Assembly: GCF_000955955.1 (NCBI RefSeq)
Contig: NZ_JYJG01000040.1
Coordinates: forward strand, 1 to 64,000
Direction of reading: 5' to 3'
Source: Lentzea aerocolonigenes
GTDB taxonomy: Bacteria; Actinomycetota; Actinomycetes; Mycobacteriales; Pseudonocardiaceae
Length of the DNA stretch: 64,000 nt
The notes under the pieces were generated by a model. The model made no database searches. It saw only the letters and a list, made by a program, of their open reading frames with translations, and was not told the origin of the DNA. Of this stretch, positions 53,135 to 61,045 are shown one piece after another. Position 1 is the first letter of the stretch. Every line of letters starts with the position of its first letter. Both the position numbers and the translations under genes were made by a program.

Positions 53135-53335
53135 TCAGGCTTCGGACTTGCCCTCGTCGACGGGCTGCGCCTCGATCACGGCGGCCTGCGGCTTGGTGGG
53201 CTTGAGCACCCACACGCCCGCGCGGCTCGTGTCCCTGACCAGCACAAGTCCCTGGATGCCTCCGTTACGGGAGGTGTTCACCGGGCCGCGAGCGGAGCGC
53301 GTGCGGCGGTTGGTGCGGTACCTGGTCGCATACAT
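53135..53335 (-). CDS. Small basic conserved hypothetical protein between rnc and mutM
   Basis: The 66-residue protein starts [17 protein letters not shown] and has a central [26 protein letters not shown] followed by a polar tail. The basic N terminus could bind RNA or DNA, but I do not recognise a family. It starts 8 nt after the rnc stop and ends 1 nt before the mutM start, so it belongs to the same transcription unit. Spacing and GC-rich codon use support a real gene. Confidence 0.65.
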   Translation of the reverse strand: MYATRYRTNRRTRSARGPVNTSRNGGIQGLVLVRDTSRAGVWVLKPTKPQAAVIEAQPVDEGKSEA

Positions 53336-53343
53336 TGCGTATC

Positions 53344-54102
53344 TCAGTCTTCCTCGGATGGGAGGGTCCCTGGCGTCACCGAGGCGCCGTTCTGTCCGTT
53401 TGCGGATTTGACCGACTCCTGCTCGGCCTTGACCCGCTCCGACAGAACATGATAGGCCGCTTCAGCGGCTTTCTGCTCGGCTTCCTTCTTGGTGCGCCCA
53501 TCACCCTTGCCGTAGGGCTGGCCACCGACGAGCACCGTGGCGGTGAACTCCTTGCGGTGGTCCGGCCCCTGGTCGTCCACGCGGTACTCCGGGACGCCGA
53601 GACTGGCTTGAGCGGTGAGCTCCTGCAGGCTTGTCTTCCAGTCCAGTCCAGCACCCAGAAGCGGAGCTTTGGCCAAGAGTGGATCGAACAGCCGGTGAAC
53701 GAACGCTCGTGCGGTATCGATACCGAACTGCAGGTACACCGCACCGATGACGGCTTCGAGGCCGTCGGCGAGGATGCTCGCCTTGTCCCTGCCGCCGGTC
53801 AGTTCTTCGCCACGACCGAGCAACAGGTGTGCACCGAGCCCGCCTTCTCCCAGGTCACGCGCGACGCCCGCCAGAGCGTGCATGTTCACCACGCTGGCGC
53901 GGAGCTTCGCGAGCTGACCCTCGGGAAGATCGGGGTGGGTGCGGTAGAGGTGGTCGGTGACGACCAACCCGAGCACGGCGTCTCCCAGGAACTCGAGACG
54001 CTCGTTCGGCGGCAGACCGCCGTTCTCGTACGCGTACGACCGGTGGGTGAGCGAAAGCCCGAGCAGCTCGGCGTCCAACTGGACGCCGAGCGCTTCGGAC
54101 AA
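53344..54102 (-). CDS. rnc: Ribonuclease III
   Basis: The 252-residue double-strand RNA endonuclease matures rRNA and mRNAs. The signature is [21 protein letters not shown] with the catalytic Glu/Asp, and the second acidic site is [18 protein letters not shown]. The dsRNA-binding domain begins at [20 protein letters not shown] and includes [18 protein letters not shown]. The tail is polar. The start is uncertain: between the rpmF stop and [18 protein letters not shown] the only standard start in frame is TTG 54102, without a nearby ribosome-binding site. Confidence 0.95.
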   Translation of the reverse strand: MSEALGVQLDAELLGLSLTHRSYAYENGGLPPNERLEFLGDAVLGLVVTDHLYRTHPDLPEGQLAKLRASVVNMHALAGVARDLGEGGLGAHLLLGRGEELTGGRDKASILADGLEAVIGAVYLQFGIDTARAFVHRLFDPLLAKAPLLGAGLDWKTSLQELTAQASLGVPEYRVDDQGPDHRKEFTATVLVGGQPYGKGDGRTKKEAEQKAAEAAYHVLSERVKAEQESVKSANGQNGASVTPGTLPSEED

Positions 54103-54162
54103 AGACGCGCGGTCGGCTTGCGGAGCGCGCGGCGGCTTTCCCCCACTACGTAACCGAGGAGA

Positions 54163-54345
54163 TCAGGCCGGCTGAGCGACCTGGCGGCCAGCGTACTGAC
54201 CACAGGCCGGGCAGGCGACGTGCTGCGGCTTCGGCTGGCGGCAAGCCTTGTTGGAGCACGCCACCAGGTGCACGGCAGACGTCTTCCACTGGGAACGACG
54301 CGCACGGGTGTTCGAACGCGACATTTTCCGCTTCGGGACGGCCAC
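54163..54345 (-). CDS. rpmF: 50S ribosomal protein L32
   Basis: The 60-residue L32 starts [21 protein letters not shown]. Its zinc ribbon is complete, with CSNKAC and CPAC giving four cysteines, so this is the zinc-containing (C+) form. GTG 54345 has AGGAGAAG upstream and begins 2 nt after the DUF177 stop, the classic DUF177-rpmF pair. Confidence 0.97.
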   Translation of the reverse strand: MAVPKRKMSRSNTRARRSQWKTSAVHLVACSNKACRQPKPQHVACPACGQYAGRQVAQPA

Positions 54346-54347
54346 GA

Positions 54348-54929
54348 CTACTTCTCCTCGTTGTTGTCATCGCTGAACCGCTCTTGCAACGCGGCCCACC
54401 GAGGGTCAATCGTCTCATGCCCGTGGTCGGGCCCTAGCTCCGCCCACCGGCCGCCGCATTCGGAGCAAAGCCCCTTGCAGTCCGGCTCGCACAGCGGCGC
54501 CTGCGGCAGCGCGAGGACGATGGCGTCCCGCACCACAGGCTCGAGGTCGATCAGATCGTTGACGATCCGGCTGACCTCGTCTTCATCAGTGGTCTCGTCG
54601 GTGGTGCTGTCCGGCCACGCGTACAGCTCCGTGATCCGGACTTCAACCTCGTCGGTGAGCGGCTCGAGACACCTCGAGCACTCCCCTTCGACCTTCGCGG
54701 CCGCCGTCCCCGACACGAGCAGGCCCTCCACGACCGATTCGATCAGGAGGTCGAGCTCAACTTCCCCGTTCTCGGGCACCGCGATCACCCCGAGCAGCCC
54801 CACACCCTCGCCGGGGACCGACCTCACGAGGGGTCGGCTCAGACCGGCGCGACGGCCGATGTCCCTGGTGTCGATGACCCAGGGACCGGATGCTGTGGGA
54901 CGCGTGGACGCGTGACGATGCTCAGTCAT
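54348..54929 (-). CDS. DUF177/YceD family protein
   Basis: The 193-residue product matches the DUF177 (YceD) family: [12 protein letters not shown] at the N terminus, [23 protein letters not shown] in the middle, and the Cys-rich [14 protein letters not shown] stretch followed by IDPRWAALQ. The family is linked to 23S rRNA accumulation in some bacteria and plants, and its gene almost always precedes rpmF, as here. ATG 54929 has only a weak upstream site. Confidence 0.9.
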   Translation of the reverse strand: MTEHRHASTRPTASGPWVIDTRDIGRRAGLSRPLVRSVPGEGVGLLGVIAVPENGEVELDLLIESVVEGLLVSGTAAAKVEGECSRCLEPLTDEVEVRITELYAWPDSTTDETTDEDEVSRIVNDLIDLEPVVRDAIVLALPQAPLCEPDCKGLCSECGGRWAELGPDHGHETIDPRWAALQERFSDDNNEEK

Positions 54930-55078
54930 GATTTCGGGTTGTTGCCGGCGGGGACCTACCACGTCCAGCCGGTCCAGGGTACGGGACAACGGGCTCACGC
55001 GTGAAATCGCCAGGTGATCGCACCTGTCCGACGTAGCGCGAATCACACGTTCAGGCGCTCCGAGGAGCACCTGGTTCG

Positions 55079-55795
55079 TTAAGCACCGTAGTCGAACGGC
55101 GCGGCAGACCCCGCGACGGCCGGCCCGCGCAGGTGCGAACGGCCCTTGCCGACCGACCTGAGCGTGTGCGCGAGGAGGTCCTCGAAGTCCGCGAGCTTGC
55201 CGTCCACGTACGCGTCGCACTCCGACCGCAGCCGGATCGACTCGCTCTGGGCGCTGTCGAGCAGCCGCGCCGCCTCGGCGTGCGCGGCCCGGACGACCTC
55301 CTGCTCGTTGACGAGCCTGGCCTGCTCGGCTCGGCCGTCCTCGGTGGCGCGCTCGTAGTTGGCGCGACCGGCCTGGATCATCCGCTCGGCCTCGGCGTGC
55401 GACCGCCCGACCAGGTCGTCGTACTCCTGCCGGCCGGCGGCGACGGTGCGTTCCGCCTGGTCCTCAGCCTCGGCGATCATCCGCTCGGCACGGGCCCGCG
55501 CGTCGGACAGCATCGCCTCGGCCTCGGCCTGCGCCTCGGCGAGCATGCGATCGGCGTCCGCACGGGCCTTCGACACGCCCGCTTCCGCGTCGTGCTTGGC
55601 CTTGCCGACCAGCTCGTCCTTGTGGTCCAGCACGTCCTGCGCGTCGTCGAGCTCCGCGGGGATCGCGTCGCGCACGTCGTCGAGCAGTTCGAGCACATCA
55701 CCGCGCGGCACCACGCAGCCCGAGGTCATCGGAACTCCGCGCGCTTCCTCGACGATCGTGACGAGCTCGTCGAGTGCCTCGAACACCCGGTACAC
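55079..55795 (-). CDS. DivIVA-like coiled-coil protein, SepIVA-type
   Basis: The 238-residue protein starts with a DivIVA-like membrane-binding region (VYRVFEALDELVTIVEEARGVPM and RGDVLELLDDVRDAIP) and continues as a long Ala/Glu/Arg coiled coil (AEAQAEAEAMLSDARARAERMIAEAEDQAERTV and so on). In mycobacteria the gene in this position, before DUF177-rnc-mutM, is sepIVA, an essential septation protein. GTG 55795 has AGGGAG upstream. Ortholog status rests on position and architecture. Confidence 0.82.
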   Translation of the reverse strand: MYRVFEALDELVTIVEEARGVPMTSGCVVPRGDVLELLDDVRDAIPAELDDAQDVLDHKDELVGKAKHDAEAGVSKARADADRMLAEAQAEAEAMLSDARARAERMIAEAEDQAERTVAAGRQEYDDLVGRSHAEAERMIQAGRANYERATEDGRAEQARLVNEQEVVRAAHAEAARLLDSAQSESIRLRSECDAYVDGKLADFEDLLAHTLRSVGKGRSHLRGPAVAGSAAPFDYGA

Positions 55796-55835
55796 GTCTC
55801 ACTCCCTAACCCCTGTGGCTCCCACTCACAAGTGT

Positions 55836-55874
55836 GCCCTGCCGATCTCCCCGAAAGAGGGAGATCGGCAGGGC
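55836..55874. terminator. Terminator-like hairpin between two divergent genes
   Basis: A perfect 16-bp stem (55836-55851 with 55859-55874) has a 7-nt loop CGAAAGA. It lies 41 nt upstream of the sepIVA-like start on one side and 17 nt upstream of the GNAT start on the other, which is unusual because no gene ends here. Confidence 0.6.
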
Positions 55875-55890
55875 GTGTCAGGATTTGGCC

Positions 55891-56337
55891 GTGACCATCA
55901 CGATCAGGCGGGCGACCGCGGCCGATGTAGACCCGATCGTGGCGATGCTCGCGGACGACCCGCTGGGCGCGCAGCGCGAAACGCCGGGCGACCCCGCCTA
56001 CCTCAAAGCCTTCGAAGTGATCAATGCCGACCCGCACCAGTACCTCGCGGTGGCCGATGCTCGGGGCGAGGTCGTCGGCACCTTGCAGCTCACGTTCACG
56101 TCCGGCCTGTCGCGCCTCGGCATGACCCGTGCGACCGTCGAGGCCGTCCGAGTGCGCTCCGACCAGCGCGGCAACGGACTCGGCGAACAGCTGATCCGCT
56201 GGGCGATCGACGAGGCCCGCGCCCGTGGCTGCGGCCTCGTCCAGCTCACCACCGACGCCTCACGCGTCGACGCACACCGCTTCTACGAACGACTCGGCTT
56301 CACCGCGTCGCACGTGGGCATGAAGCTCTCGCTCTAA
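55891..56337 (+). CDS. GNAT-family N-acetyltransferase
   Basis: The 148-residue single-domain GNAT opens TITIRRATAADVDPIVAML. The acetyl-CoA loop is VRSDQRGNGLGEQLIRWAI, and the terminal motif is AHRFYERLGFTASHVGMKL. The beta4 strand is VEAVRV. Substrate is unknown. GTG 55891 was chosen since the longer frame would translate through a 16-bp hairpin. It ends head-on with coaD, the stops overlapping. Confidence 0.85.
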   Translation: MTITIRRATAADVDPIVAMLADDPLGAQRETPGDPAYLKAFEVINADPHQYLAVADARGEVVGTLQLTFTSGLSRLGMTRATVEAVRVRSDQRGNGLGEQLIRWAIDEARARGCGLVQLTTDASRVDAHRFYERLGFTASHVGMKLSL

Positions 56338-56816
56338 CGCAGCTCGGCGAGGCGCTGCTGCAGCCGCTGCTCGATGGTCGCGGGCAGCAGCGTCGACACG
56401 TCGCCACCGTAGGTCGCGACCTCCTTGACCAGCGAGGACGCCAGGTAGGAGTACTGCGGGCTGGCCTGCATGAACAGCGTGTCGACACCCGTGAGCTGGT
56501 GGTTCATCTGCGCCATCTGCAGCTCGTAGTCGTAATCACTGACCGCGCGCAGGCCCTTCACGATGGCCTTGATGTTGTTCTCACGGCAGTAGTCGACCAA
56601 CAGCCCGTGCCACGAATCCACCCGCACGTTGTCCCACTGCTTGGTGACCTCGCGCAGCATCTCCTGCCGCTCCTCGACGTCGAACAAGGTGCGCTTGTTC
56701 TTGTTGATGAGCACGGCGACGACAACCTCTTCGAAGAGGTGCGCGGCTCTCCCGATGATGTCCAGGTGACCGTTGGTTACCGGGTCGTAGGAGCCGGGGT
56801 ACACGGCACGCGTCAT
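56334..56816 (-). CDS. coaD: Phosphopantetheine adenylyltransferase
   Basis: The 160-residue hexameric enzyme makes dephospho-CoA from 4'-phosphopantetheine and ATP. The nucleotidyl-transfer motif is PGSYDPVTNGHLDII. The second signature, SYLASSLVKEVATYGGDVSTLLP, is the ISSxxxK-type loop, and VKGLRAVSDYDYELQMA is also typical. ATG 56816 has a TAACGT box 7 nt upstream. The rsmD gene lies just upstream, the usual rsmD-coaD pair. Confidence 0.97.
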   Translation of the reverse strand: MTRAVYPGSYDPVTNGHLDIIGRAAHLFEEVVVAVLINKNKRTLFDVEERQEMLREVTKQWDNVRVDSWHGLLVDYCRENNIKAIVKGLRAVSDYDYELQMAQMNHQLTGVDTLFMQASPQYSYLASSLVKEVATYGGDVSTLLPATIEQRLQQRLAELR

Positions 56817-56823
56817 GAGCCGG

Positions 56824-56829
56824 ACGTTA
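56824..56829 (-). promoter_or_regulatory. -10 box of a probable leaderless promoter (coaD)
   Basis: TAACGT on the minus strand is followed by 7 nt and ATG 56816. It lies in the 53-nt gap after rsmD, so coaD may have its own promoter. Confidence 0.55.
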
Positions 56830-56869
56830 GCACCCGATCGGACGCCTCCAGGCGTGTCCGTGGTTCTCG

Positions 56870-57430
56870 TCACCCATCCGAACGCACCTGCCCCCAATAC
56901 ACAGCCGTGTCCCCATAACGCTTGGCACGCAAGGATTCCACTCCCTCGGGCCACGCTGGTTCGGCACTGCGCGAAGCACGCTCCACGATCAACACGGCCC
57001 CGGCTGTGAGCCTCGCCGCGTTTACCAATCCAGAAAGCACCTTCTCGAGCTCCCCGTCGGTGACCGCGTAGGGCGGATCCGCGAACACCACGTCGAACGC
57101 CTCCCCCTCGCTCACCGAGTACGCCTCGGCACTCCGGTTCGCGATCACGACGTCCCGGAAGGGCAACTCCCGCGCGTTCGCCTTGAGCACCTCGGCCGCT
57201 CTCTTGTCGGCCTCCACGAACGTCGCGTGCCCGGCCCCCCGGCTCAACGCCTCGAAGCCGAGCGCCCCCGACCCCGCGTACAGGTCAAGCACTCGCACCC
57301 CGTCGAGGTCCATCAACGACTCGAGCGAACTGAACAGCGCCTCCCGCACCCGCTCGGACGTGGGCCTCGTCCCTTTCGGCGGCACCTTGAGCCTGCGGCC
57401 TCCCGCACTCCCGGCAACAATTCGCGTCAC
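56870..57430 (-). CDS. rsmD: 16S rRNA (guanine966-N2)-methyltransferase RsmD
   Basis: The 186-residue SAM-dependent methyltransferase has N-terminal RIVAGSAGGRRLKVPPKGTRPTSERVREALFSSLE, the SAM motif DLYAGSGALGFEALSRGA and the catalytic DPPY (VFADPPYAV). It modifies G966 of 16S rRNA. GTG 57430 begins VTRIVAGSAGG as in homologs. It diverges from a zinc-ribbon gene by 31 nt and precedes coaD. Confidence 0.95.
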   Translation of the reverse strand: MTRIVAGSAGGRRLKVPPKGTRPTSERVREALFSSLESLMDLDGVRVLDLYAGSGALGFEALSRGAGHATFVEADKRAAEVLKANARELPFRDVVIANRSAEAYSVSEGEAFDVVFADPPYAVTDGELEKVLSGLVNAARLTAGAVLIVERASRSAEPAWPEGVESLRAKRYGDTAVYWGQVRSDG

Positions 57431-57461
57431 CCGCTCATCGTCCCAGGTGCATCCTGTGCGG

Positions 57462-57908
57462 ATGACCCGCCACCGCGACTCGGGCGCCTGCCTGTGCGAG
57501 CTGGCCGCGGACCCGGTGCTCGTGGCGTGCCCGTCCTGCGCAGCCCAGGCCGTCGTGGTTGACGGTCGTCTCGTGTGCCCGGCGTGCGCGCACGTACGTC
57601 CGTACAAGCGTGTGTGGTGCTGGGACAACGCACGCTTCGTGCCGGACCTCTGGCTGTCGACGCCGTGCGCCGGCCACACGCTGTGGGCGCTGAACGGCTC
57701 ACACCTCGACCTGCTGGAGTCGTACGTCGGCGCCGCGCTCCGCGAAGACCCGCATCCGTCGTGCGTGCGGCGGATGACGATCCTCGCGAAGCTGCCCGGC
57801 TGGCTGAAGTCGGCCAAGCACCGCGACGAGCTCCTCCGAGCCATCCGCCGCCTGCGCGCTACCGCCCCAGGTGCGCCCCGCCGTTCACCGCCAGCACCTG
57901 CCCGGTGA
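57462..57908 (+). CDS. Zinc-ribbon-containing hypothetical protein
   Basis: The 148-residue protein has a zinc-ribbon pair near the N terminus (CPSCAAQ ... CPACAHV, 13 residues apart), preceded by a CLC motif. A Trp/Tyr-rich segment follows (RPYKRVWCWDNARFVPDLW), then a helix with HLDLLESYVGAALRED and a basic C terminus. I do not assign a family; a nucleic-acid or ribosome-associated role is possible from the ribbon. Its last 50 nt overlap the convergent SDR gene. ATG 57462 diverges closely from rsmD. Confidence 0.65.
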   Translation: MTRHRDSGACLCELAADPVLVACPSCAAQAVVVDGRLVCPACAHVRPYKRVWCWDNARFVPDLWLSTPCAGHTLWALNGSHLDLLESYVGAALREDPHPSCVRRMTILAKLPGWLKSAKHRDELLRAIRRLRATAPGAPRRSPPAPAR

Positions 57909-58542
57909 TGTGCCCGGCCCGCTCCGAAGCCAGGAACCCGACGAGCGCCGCCACGTCCTGCGGAGTCCCGGCCCTTCCGTTCTTCGTCTGCCCGATCAAC
58001 GTCTTGAGCCGTTCTTCGCTCATCGAGTCGCCGAAGAACTCCGTGTCCACGATCAGGCCGGGTGACACGACGTTGGCCGTGATCCCACGCGTCCCGAGCT
58101 CTCCGGCGAGATCCGCGGTCCACGCCTCCACCGCGGCCTTCGCGGCTCCGTAGCTGCCGCCGCCCCTGCGCCCGGCGATCGAGCCGATGGTGATCACCCG
58201 GCCGTTGTCCGCGAACCTCGGCGTGAGCGCCTCGGTCACGAGCACCGCACTCACCACGTTGGCCTCGTAGTTCGCGAGCCAGCGCGTCTTCGTGTCGTCA
58301 TGGCCGATGTTGCCACCCGCGTTGTTGACGAGAACGTCCACTTGGGACGGAAGGTCCGTCAGTGCGGAGCGGACCGCCGCCGGATCCGCGGCGTCGAAAG
58401 CGACGTGCTTGACGCCCGGAACCTCGGCGAGGACCTCGGCACGACGTCCGGTGATGGTGACGTCCAGGCCCTGCGAGACGAGCTCGAGAGCGATGGCCCG
58501 GCCGATACCGGTGCCACCGCCCGTCACAACTGCTGTGCGCAT
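57859..58542 (-). CDS. SDR-family NAD(P)-dependent oxidoreductase
   Basis: The 227-residue classical short-chain dehydrogenase has the cofactor motif TGGGTGIG, NNAGG, and the catalytic Ser in TIGSIAG with YGAAK. The end has LASERAGHITGQVLAVNGGAH as in FabG-like members. Substrate is unknown. ATG 58542 has GGGGGAAAG upstream. It follows the MBL-fold gene by 20 nt on the same strand. Confidence 0.92.
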   Translation of the reverse strand: MRTAVVTGGGTGIGRAIALELVSQGLDVTITGRRAEVLAEVPGVKHVAFDAADPAAVRSALTDLPSQVDVLVNNAGGNIGHDDTKTRWLANYEANVVSAVLVTEALTPRFADNGRVITIGSIAGRRGGGSYGAAKAAVEAWTADLAGELGTRGITANVVSPGLIVDTEFFGDSMSEERLKTLIGQTKNGRAGTPQDVAALVGFLASERAGHITGQVLAVNGGAHLGR

Positions 58543-58562
58543 GCTTTCCCCCAACGAAGTTG

Positions 58563-59636
58563 TCAGGCGAGAGCTTGCCACCACCCGTCAACCTCGTTCG
58601 GCGCGTCCACGTCGACCCGCTCGCCCGGCCGCGGCACCGCCAGCTTCAACCCGCGCGCCTTCGCCTCGCGCCACACGCGGTCGACCGGCTCGGTCCACGC
58701 GTGCAGCGCCAGGTTGAACGTGGCCCAGTGCACCGGGATCAGCAGCCCGCCACCGAGATCGTCGAACGCCTGGACGCCTTCCTCAGGCGTCATGTGGATG
58801 TCCGGCCAAGCATCCCCGTACGCACCGACCTGCATCAGCACAACATCGAACGGCCCGTGAGCTTCGCCGATCGCCTTGTAGCCGGGGAAATACCCGGTAT
58901 CGCCGCTGTAGAACACCGAACGAGACCCGCGCTTGATGACCCAGGACGCCCACAACGTGACGTTCCGCTGCACCGACCGCCCGGAAAAGTGTTGCGCCGC
59001 AGTACAAGTGAGCTCGAACCCGTCCACGCTGAACGACTCGTCCCAGTCCAGCTCGACAATCCGATCAGCAGGCACGGCCCACCGCCGCAGATGCGCCCCC
59101 AACCCCAACGGCACCACGAACACACACGACGACGACGCGACCAACGCATCCACAGTCGCCATGTCCAGGTGGTCGTAGTGGTCGTGCGAGATCACCACAG
59201 CACTCAGCCGGGGCAAATCGGACAACGAGTGCGGAACTGGGTGCAAGCGACGAGGTCCGACGTGCGCGGACGGCGACACGCGGTCACTCCACACGGGATC
59301 CAGCAACACCGCCGCGCCGTCGATCTCGATCAGCGCGGAAGCATGCCCGTACCAGGTCACGTGCAGCCCGGACGACACCGGCGCGGCAGGCCCGACCAGC
59401 GGCACCGCGGACGAAGGCTTCCGGTCCTCGCCACCGAAGAGGAAGTCGCGTGCCGAGAAGGAGTCGCGGTCCGGGACCGTGCTGACTTCCTTGTCGTTGT
59501 GGAACTTCCCGTCCCGGTAGCGCGGCGAACGCGCCATCTCCACCGGGTCCGGCTTGCCGCCCAGCTGCCGGGGCACGTCCCGCAACGCCCACGCCACGCC
59601 CGCCAGTCCGAGCAGGCCGGCCAACGCCTTCTTCAT
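58563..59636 (-). CDS. MBL-fold metallo-hydrolase, NAPE-PLD-like
   Basis: The 357-residue product has an N-terminal hydrophobic helix (ALAGLLGLAGVAWAL) that may anchor it to the membrane. The metallo-beta-lactamase motifs are TWYGHASALIEIDG, ISHDHYDHLD (HxHxDH), the His of CTAAQHFSGRSV, YSGDTGYF and PVHWATF. The region RSPRYRDGKFHN before the core and the W-rich segments match the N-acylphosphatidylethanolamine phospholipase-D-like branch. A phospholipid or lipoprotein substrate is plausible. ATG 59636 has AGAGGG upstream. Confidence 0.88.
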   Translation of the reverse strand: MKKALAGLLGLAGVAWALRDVPRQLGGKPDPVEMARSPRYRDGKFHNDKEVSTVPDRDSFSARDFLFGGEDRKPSSAVPLVGPAAPVSSGLHVTWYGHASALIEIDGAAVLLDPVWSDRVSPSAHVGPRRLHPVPHSLSDLPRLSAVVISHDHYDHLDMATVDALVASSSCVFVVPLGLGAHLRRWAVPADRIVELDWDESFSVDGFELTCTAAQHFSGRSVQRNVTLWASWVIKRGSRSVFYSGDTGYFPGYKAIGEAHGPFDVVLMQVGAYGDAWPDIHMTPEEGVQAFDDLGGGLLIPVHWATFNLALHAWTEPVDRVWREAKARGLKLAVPRPGERVDVDAPNEVDGWWQALA

Positions 59637-59720
59637 GATCGAACCCTCTTCCCTGACCTGTGCCCGGTGCAACGCAGGGAATGGTCGTCGAGTTCCGGGC
59701 GGCTCGCCAGCCGCGCGAGG

Positions 59721-59753
59721 AGGAGCCCCGGCCGAGGGTGCGCCGGGGCTCCT
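59721..59753 (-). terminator. Terminator of the 59767-60366 gene
   Basis: An 11-bp perfect stem (59721-59731 with 59743-59753) has an 11-nt loop. It begins 13 nt beyond the stop of the secreted-protein gene. Confidence 0.7.
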
Positions 59754-59766
59754 GGTCAACGACGGG

Positions 59767-60366
59767 TCAGCACTTCGTGGTGCGGACGTTCTGGGTGTAG
59801 AACGACCACTGCTGTCCTGACGTGCGCCCTTCGATCGTGTCGTCGAGGTACCAGTAGTAGTGGCCCCACTTGGGTTCCTTGAACAACAGCTCCCAGCGCC
59901 CGTTCACCCGCGTGATCTGCGGGCCGGCGTAGATGTCCACCGCGGTCTTCGGCCCGACGTCCTGGCGGAGCTGGCTCGTGACCTTCGACTCCTTGTACCA
60001 CTCCTTCTGGTACGACGTCGCGATCGCGGCCGTGAGGCCGTTCGAGACGTTGGTGCCGAAGGAGAAGTTGAAGCCGTAGATGTTCTTCGTGCCGACCGTG
60101 CCCGAGTGCTCGTAGACGAGCGTGGACGGCGAGGAGGTGCAGTTCTCCTGGTGGCTCACCTTGGCCATCTGGCCGACCGAGTAGTCCAGCGGACCGCTCG
60201 GGTGGAACTTGCAGGTCGCACTGCTGTCGGTGTTGCACGCCTCCAGGAGCTGCTTGCCGGTCGGCTCGTCGGCCGCCAGTGCCGAGGGGGCGGCGAGCAC
60301 GCTGAACGCCGCGGTGACAGCGAGGGCGAGGGCACCCAGCGTCTTGGTTCGAGGTGCGAAGGTCAT
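59767..60366 (-). CDS. Secreted hypothetical protein with Ser/Thr-rich alternating strands
   Basis: The 199-residue product has a Sec signal peptide (LGALALAVTAAFSVLAAPSALA, cut near residue 32). The mature domain has four cysteines (EACNTD, ATCKF, ENCTS and the C-terminal Cys). Its central stretch (NIYGFNFSFGTNVSNGLTAA, then ATSYQKEWYKES) shows the alternating polar/hydrophobic pattern of beta-rich toxin-like or aerolysin-like proteins. That resemblance is weak and unproven. It lies downstream of another small secreted-protein gene (17-nt gap), and a terminator follows it. Confidence 0.7.
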   Translation of the reverse strand: MTFAPRTKTLGALALAVTAAFSVLAAPSALAADEPTGKQLLEACNTDSSATCKFHPSGPLDYSVGQMAKVSHQENCTSSPSTLVYEHSGTVGTKNIYGFNFSFGTNVSNGLTAAIATSYQKEWYKESKVTSQLRQDVGPKTAVDIYAGPQITRVNGRWELLFKEPKWGHYYWYLDDTIEGRTSGQQWSFYTQNVRTTKC

Positions 60367-60383
60367 GTCGTCTCCCGGTTCTC

Positions 60384-60824
60384 TCAGCTCAGCTGGACTT
60401 CGACGGTGTAGCGGCCGATGTCGGCGACGTTGCTGTTGTCCTTCTCGTAGGGCCCCTCACGACCGCCGTTGTCGAAGGCGAGCCAGACGGCGCACTGACC
60501 GAACGGCTGGACCGAGCCGATGTTCCTGGCCCACTGGGTGTTGTTGAGCCGGACCTGGTGGTTGACCCACCCGTCCTTCGGGCAGTCCTTCGGCGCCCAG
60601 ATCGTCAGCCGGTCGCCCTCGTAGTAGGTCCCGGTGTAGACGCGGGCTCCCACGACATCGCTGGGGAGTTTCACGTTCTGCTGGCCGCTGCAGCTGTACG
60701 CACCCGTGCCGGCGTTGAAGTCGCAGTTCGCGGCCGCGTTGGCCACTCCGGCCGGAAGCACGGCCAGTAATGCCCCAGCAACGGCCATCAACGCCGCGAA
60801 CGACCTCACAAGTGATCGCTTCAC
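60384..60824 (-). CDS. Small secreted hypothetical protein
   Basis: The 146-residue product has a signal peptide (LMAVAGALLAVLPAGVANA, cut near residue 31). The mature part of about 115 residues is beta-rich with four cysteines (NCDF, SCSG, KDCPKD, GQCAV), so probably two disulfides. It is rich in Trp and Asn and ends RYTVEVQLS. No family is recognised. GTG 60824 has GGAAGGGG upstream. It heads a two-gene unit with the secreted protein at 59767; 220 nt of non-coding sequence lie before it. Confidence 0.7.
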   Translation of the reverse strand: MKRSLVRSFAALMAVAGALLAVLPAGVANAAANCDFNAGTGAYSCSGQQNVKLPSDVVGARVYTGTYYEGDRLTIWAPKDCPKDGWVNHQVRLNNTQWARNIGSVQPFGQCAVWLAFDNGGREGPYEKDNSNVADIGRYTVEVQLS

Positions 60825-60993
60825 TTCAGCACCCCTTCCGCAGGTGACTTGTTACGAGCTGTTCGTGTGATGCGTTGAGTACACACCTCCGATGTCTGAG
60901 GCACCATGCAGAAATACCGGCAGTATCAATAGGCTGAACGGCCCACATCGAAGAGCCCTTGCGGGCGTACGTCGGCGCAGATGCAGAAAACAA

Positions 60994-61028
60994 AGCGGCC
61001 CGGTCATCGGGTCGATGACCGGGCCGCT
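60994..61028 (-). terminator. Terminator of pyc
   Basis: A 15-bp perfect stem (60994-61008 with 61014-61028) closes a 5-nt loop. It lies 17 nt beyond the pyc stop codon. Confidence 0.8.
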
Positions 61029-61045
61029 CAGAGAAAGTCAGGTGG

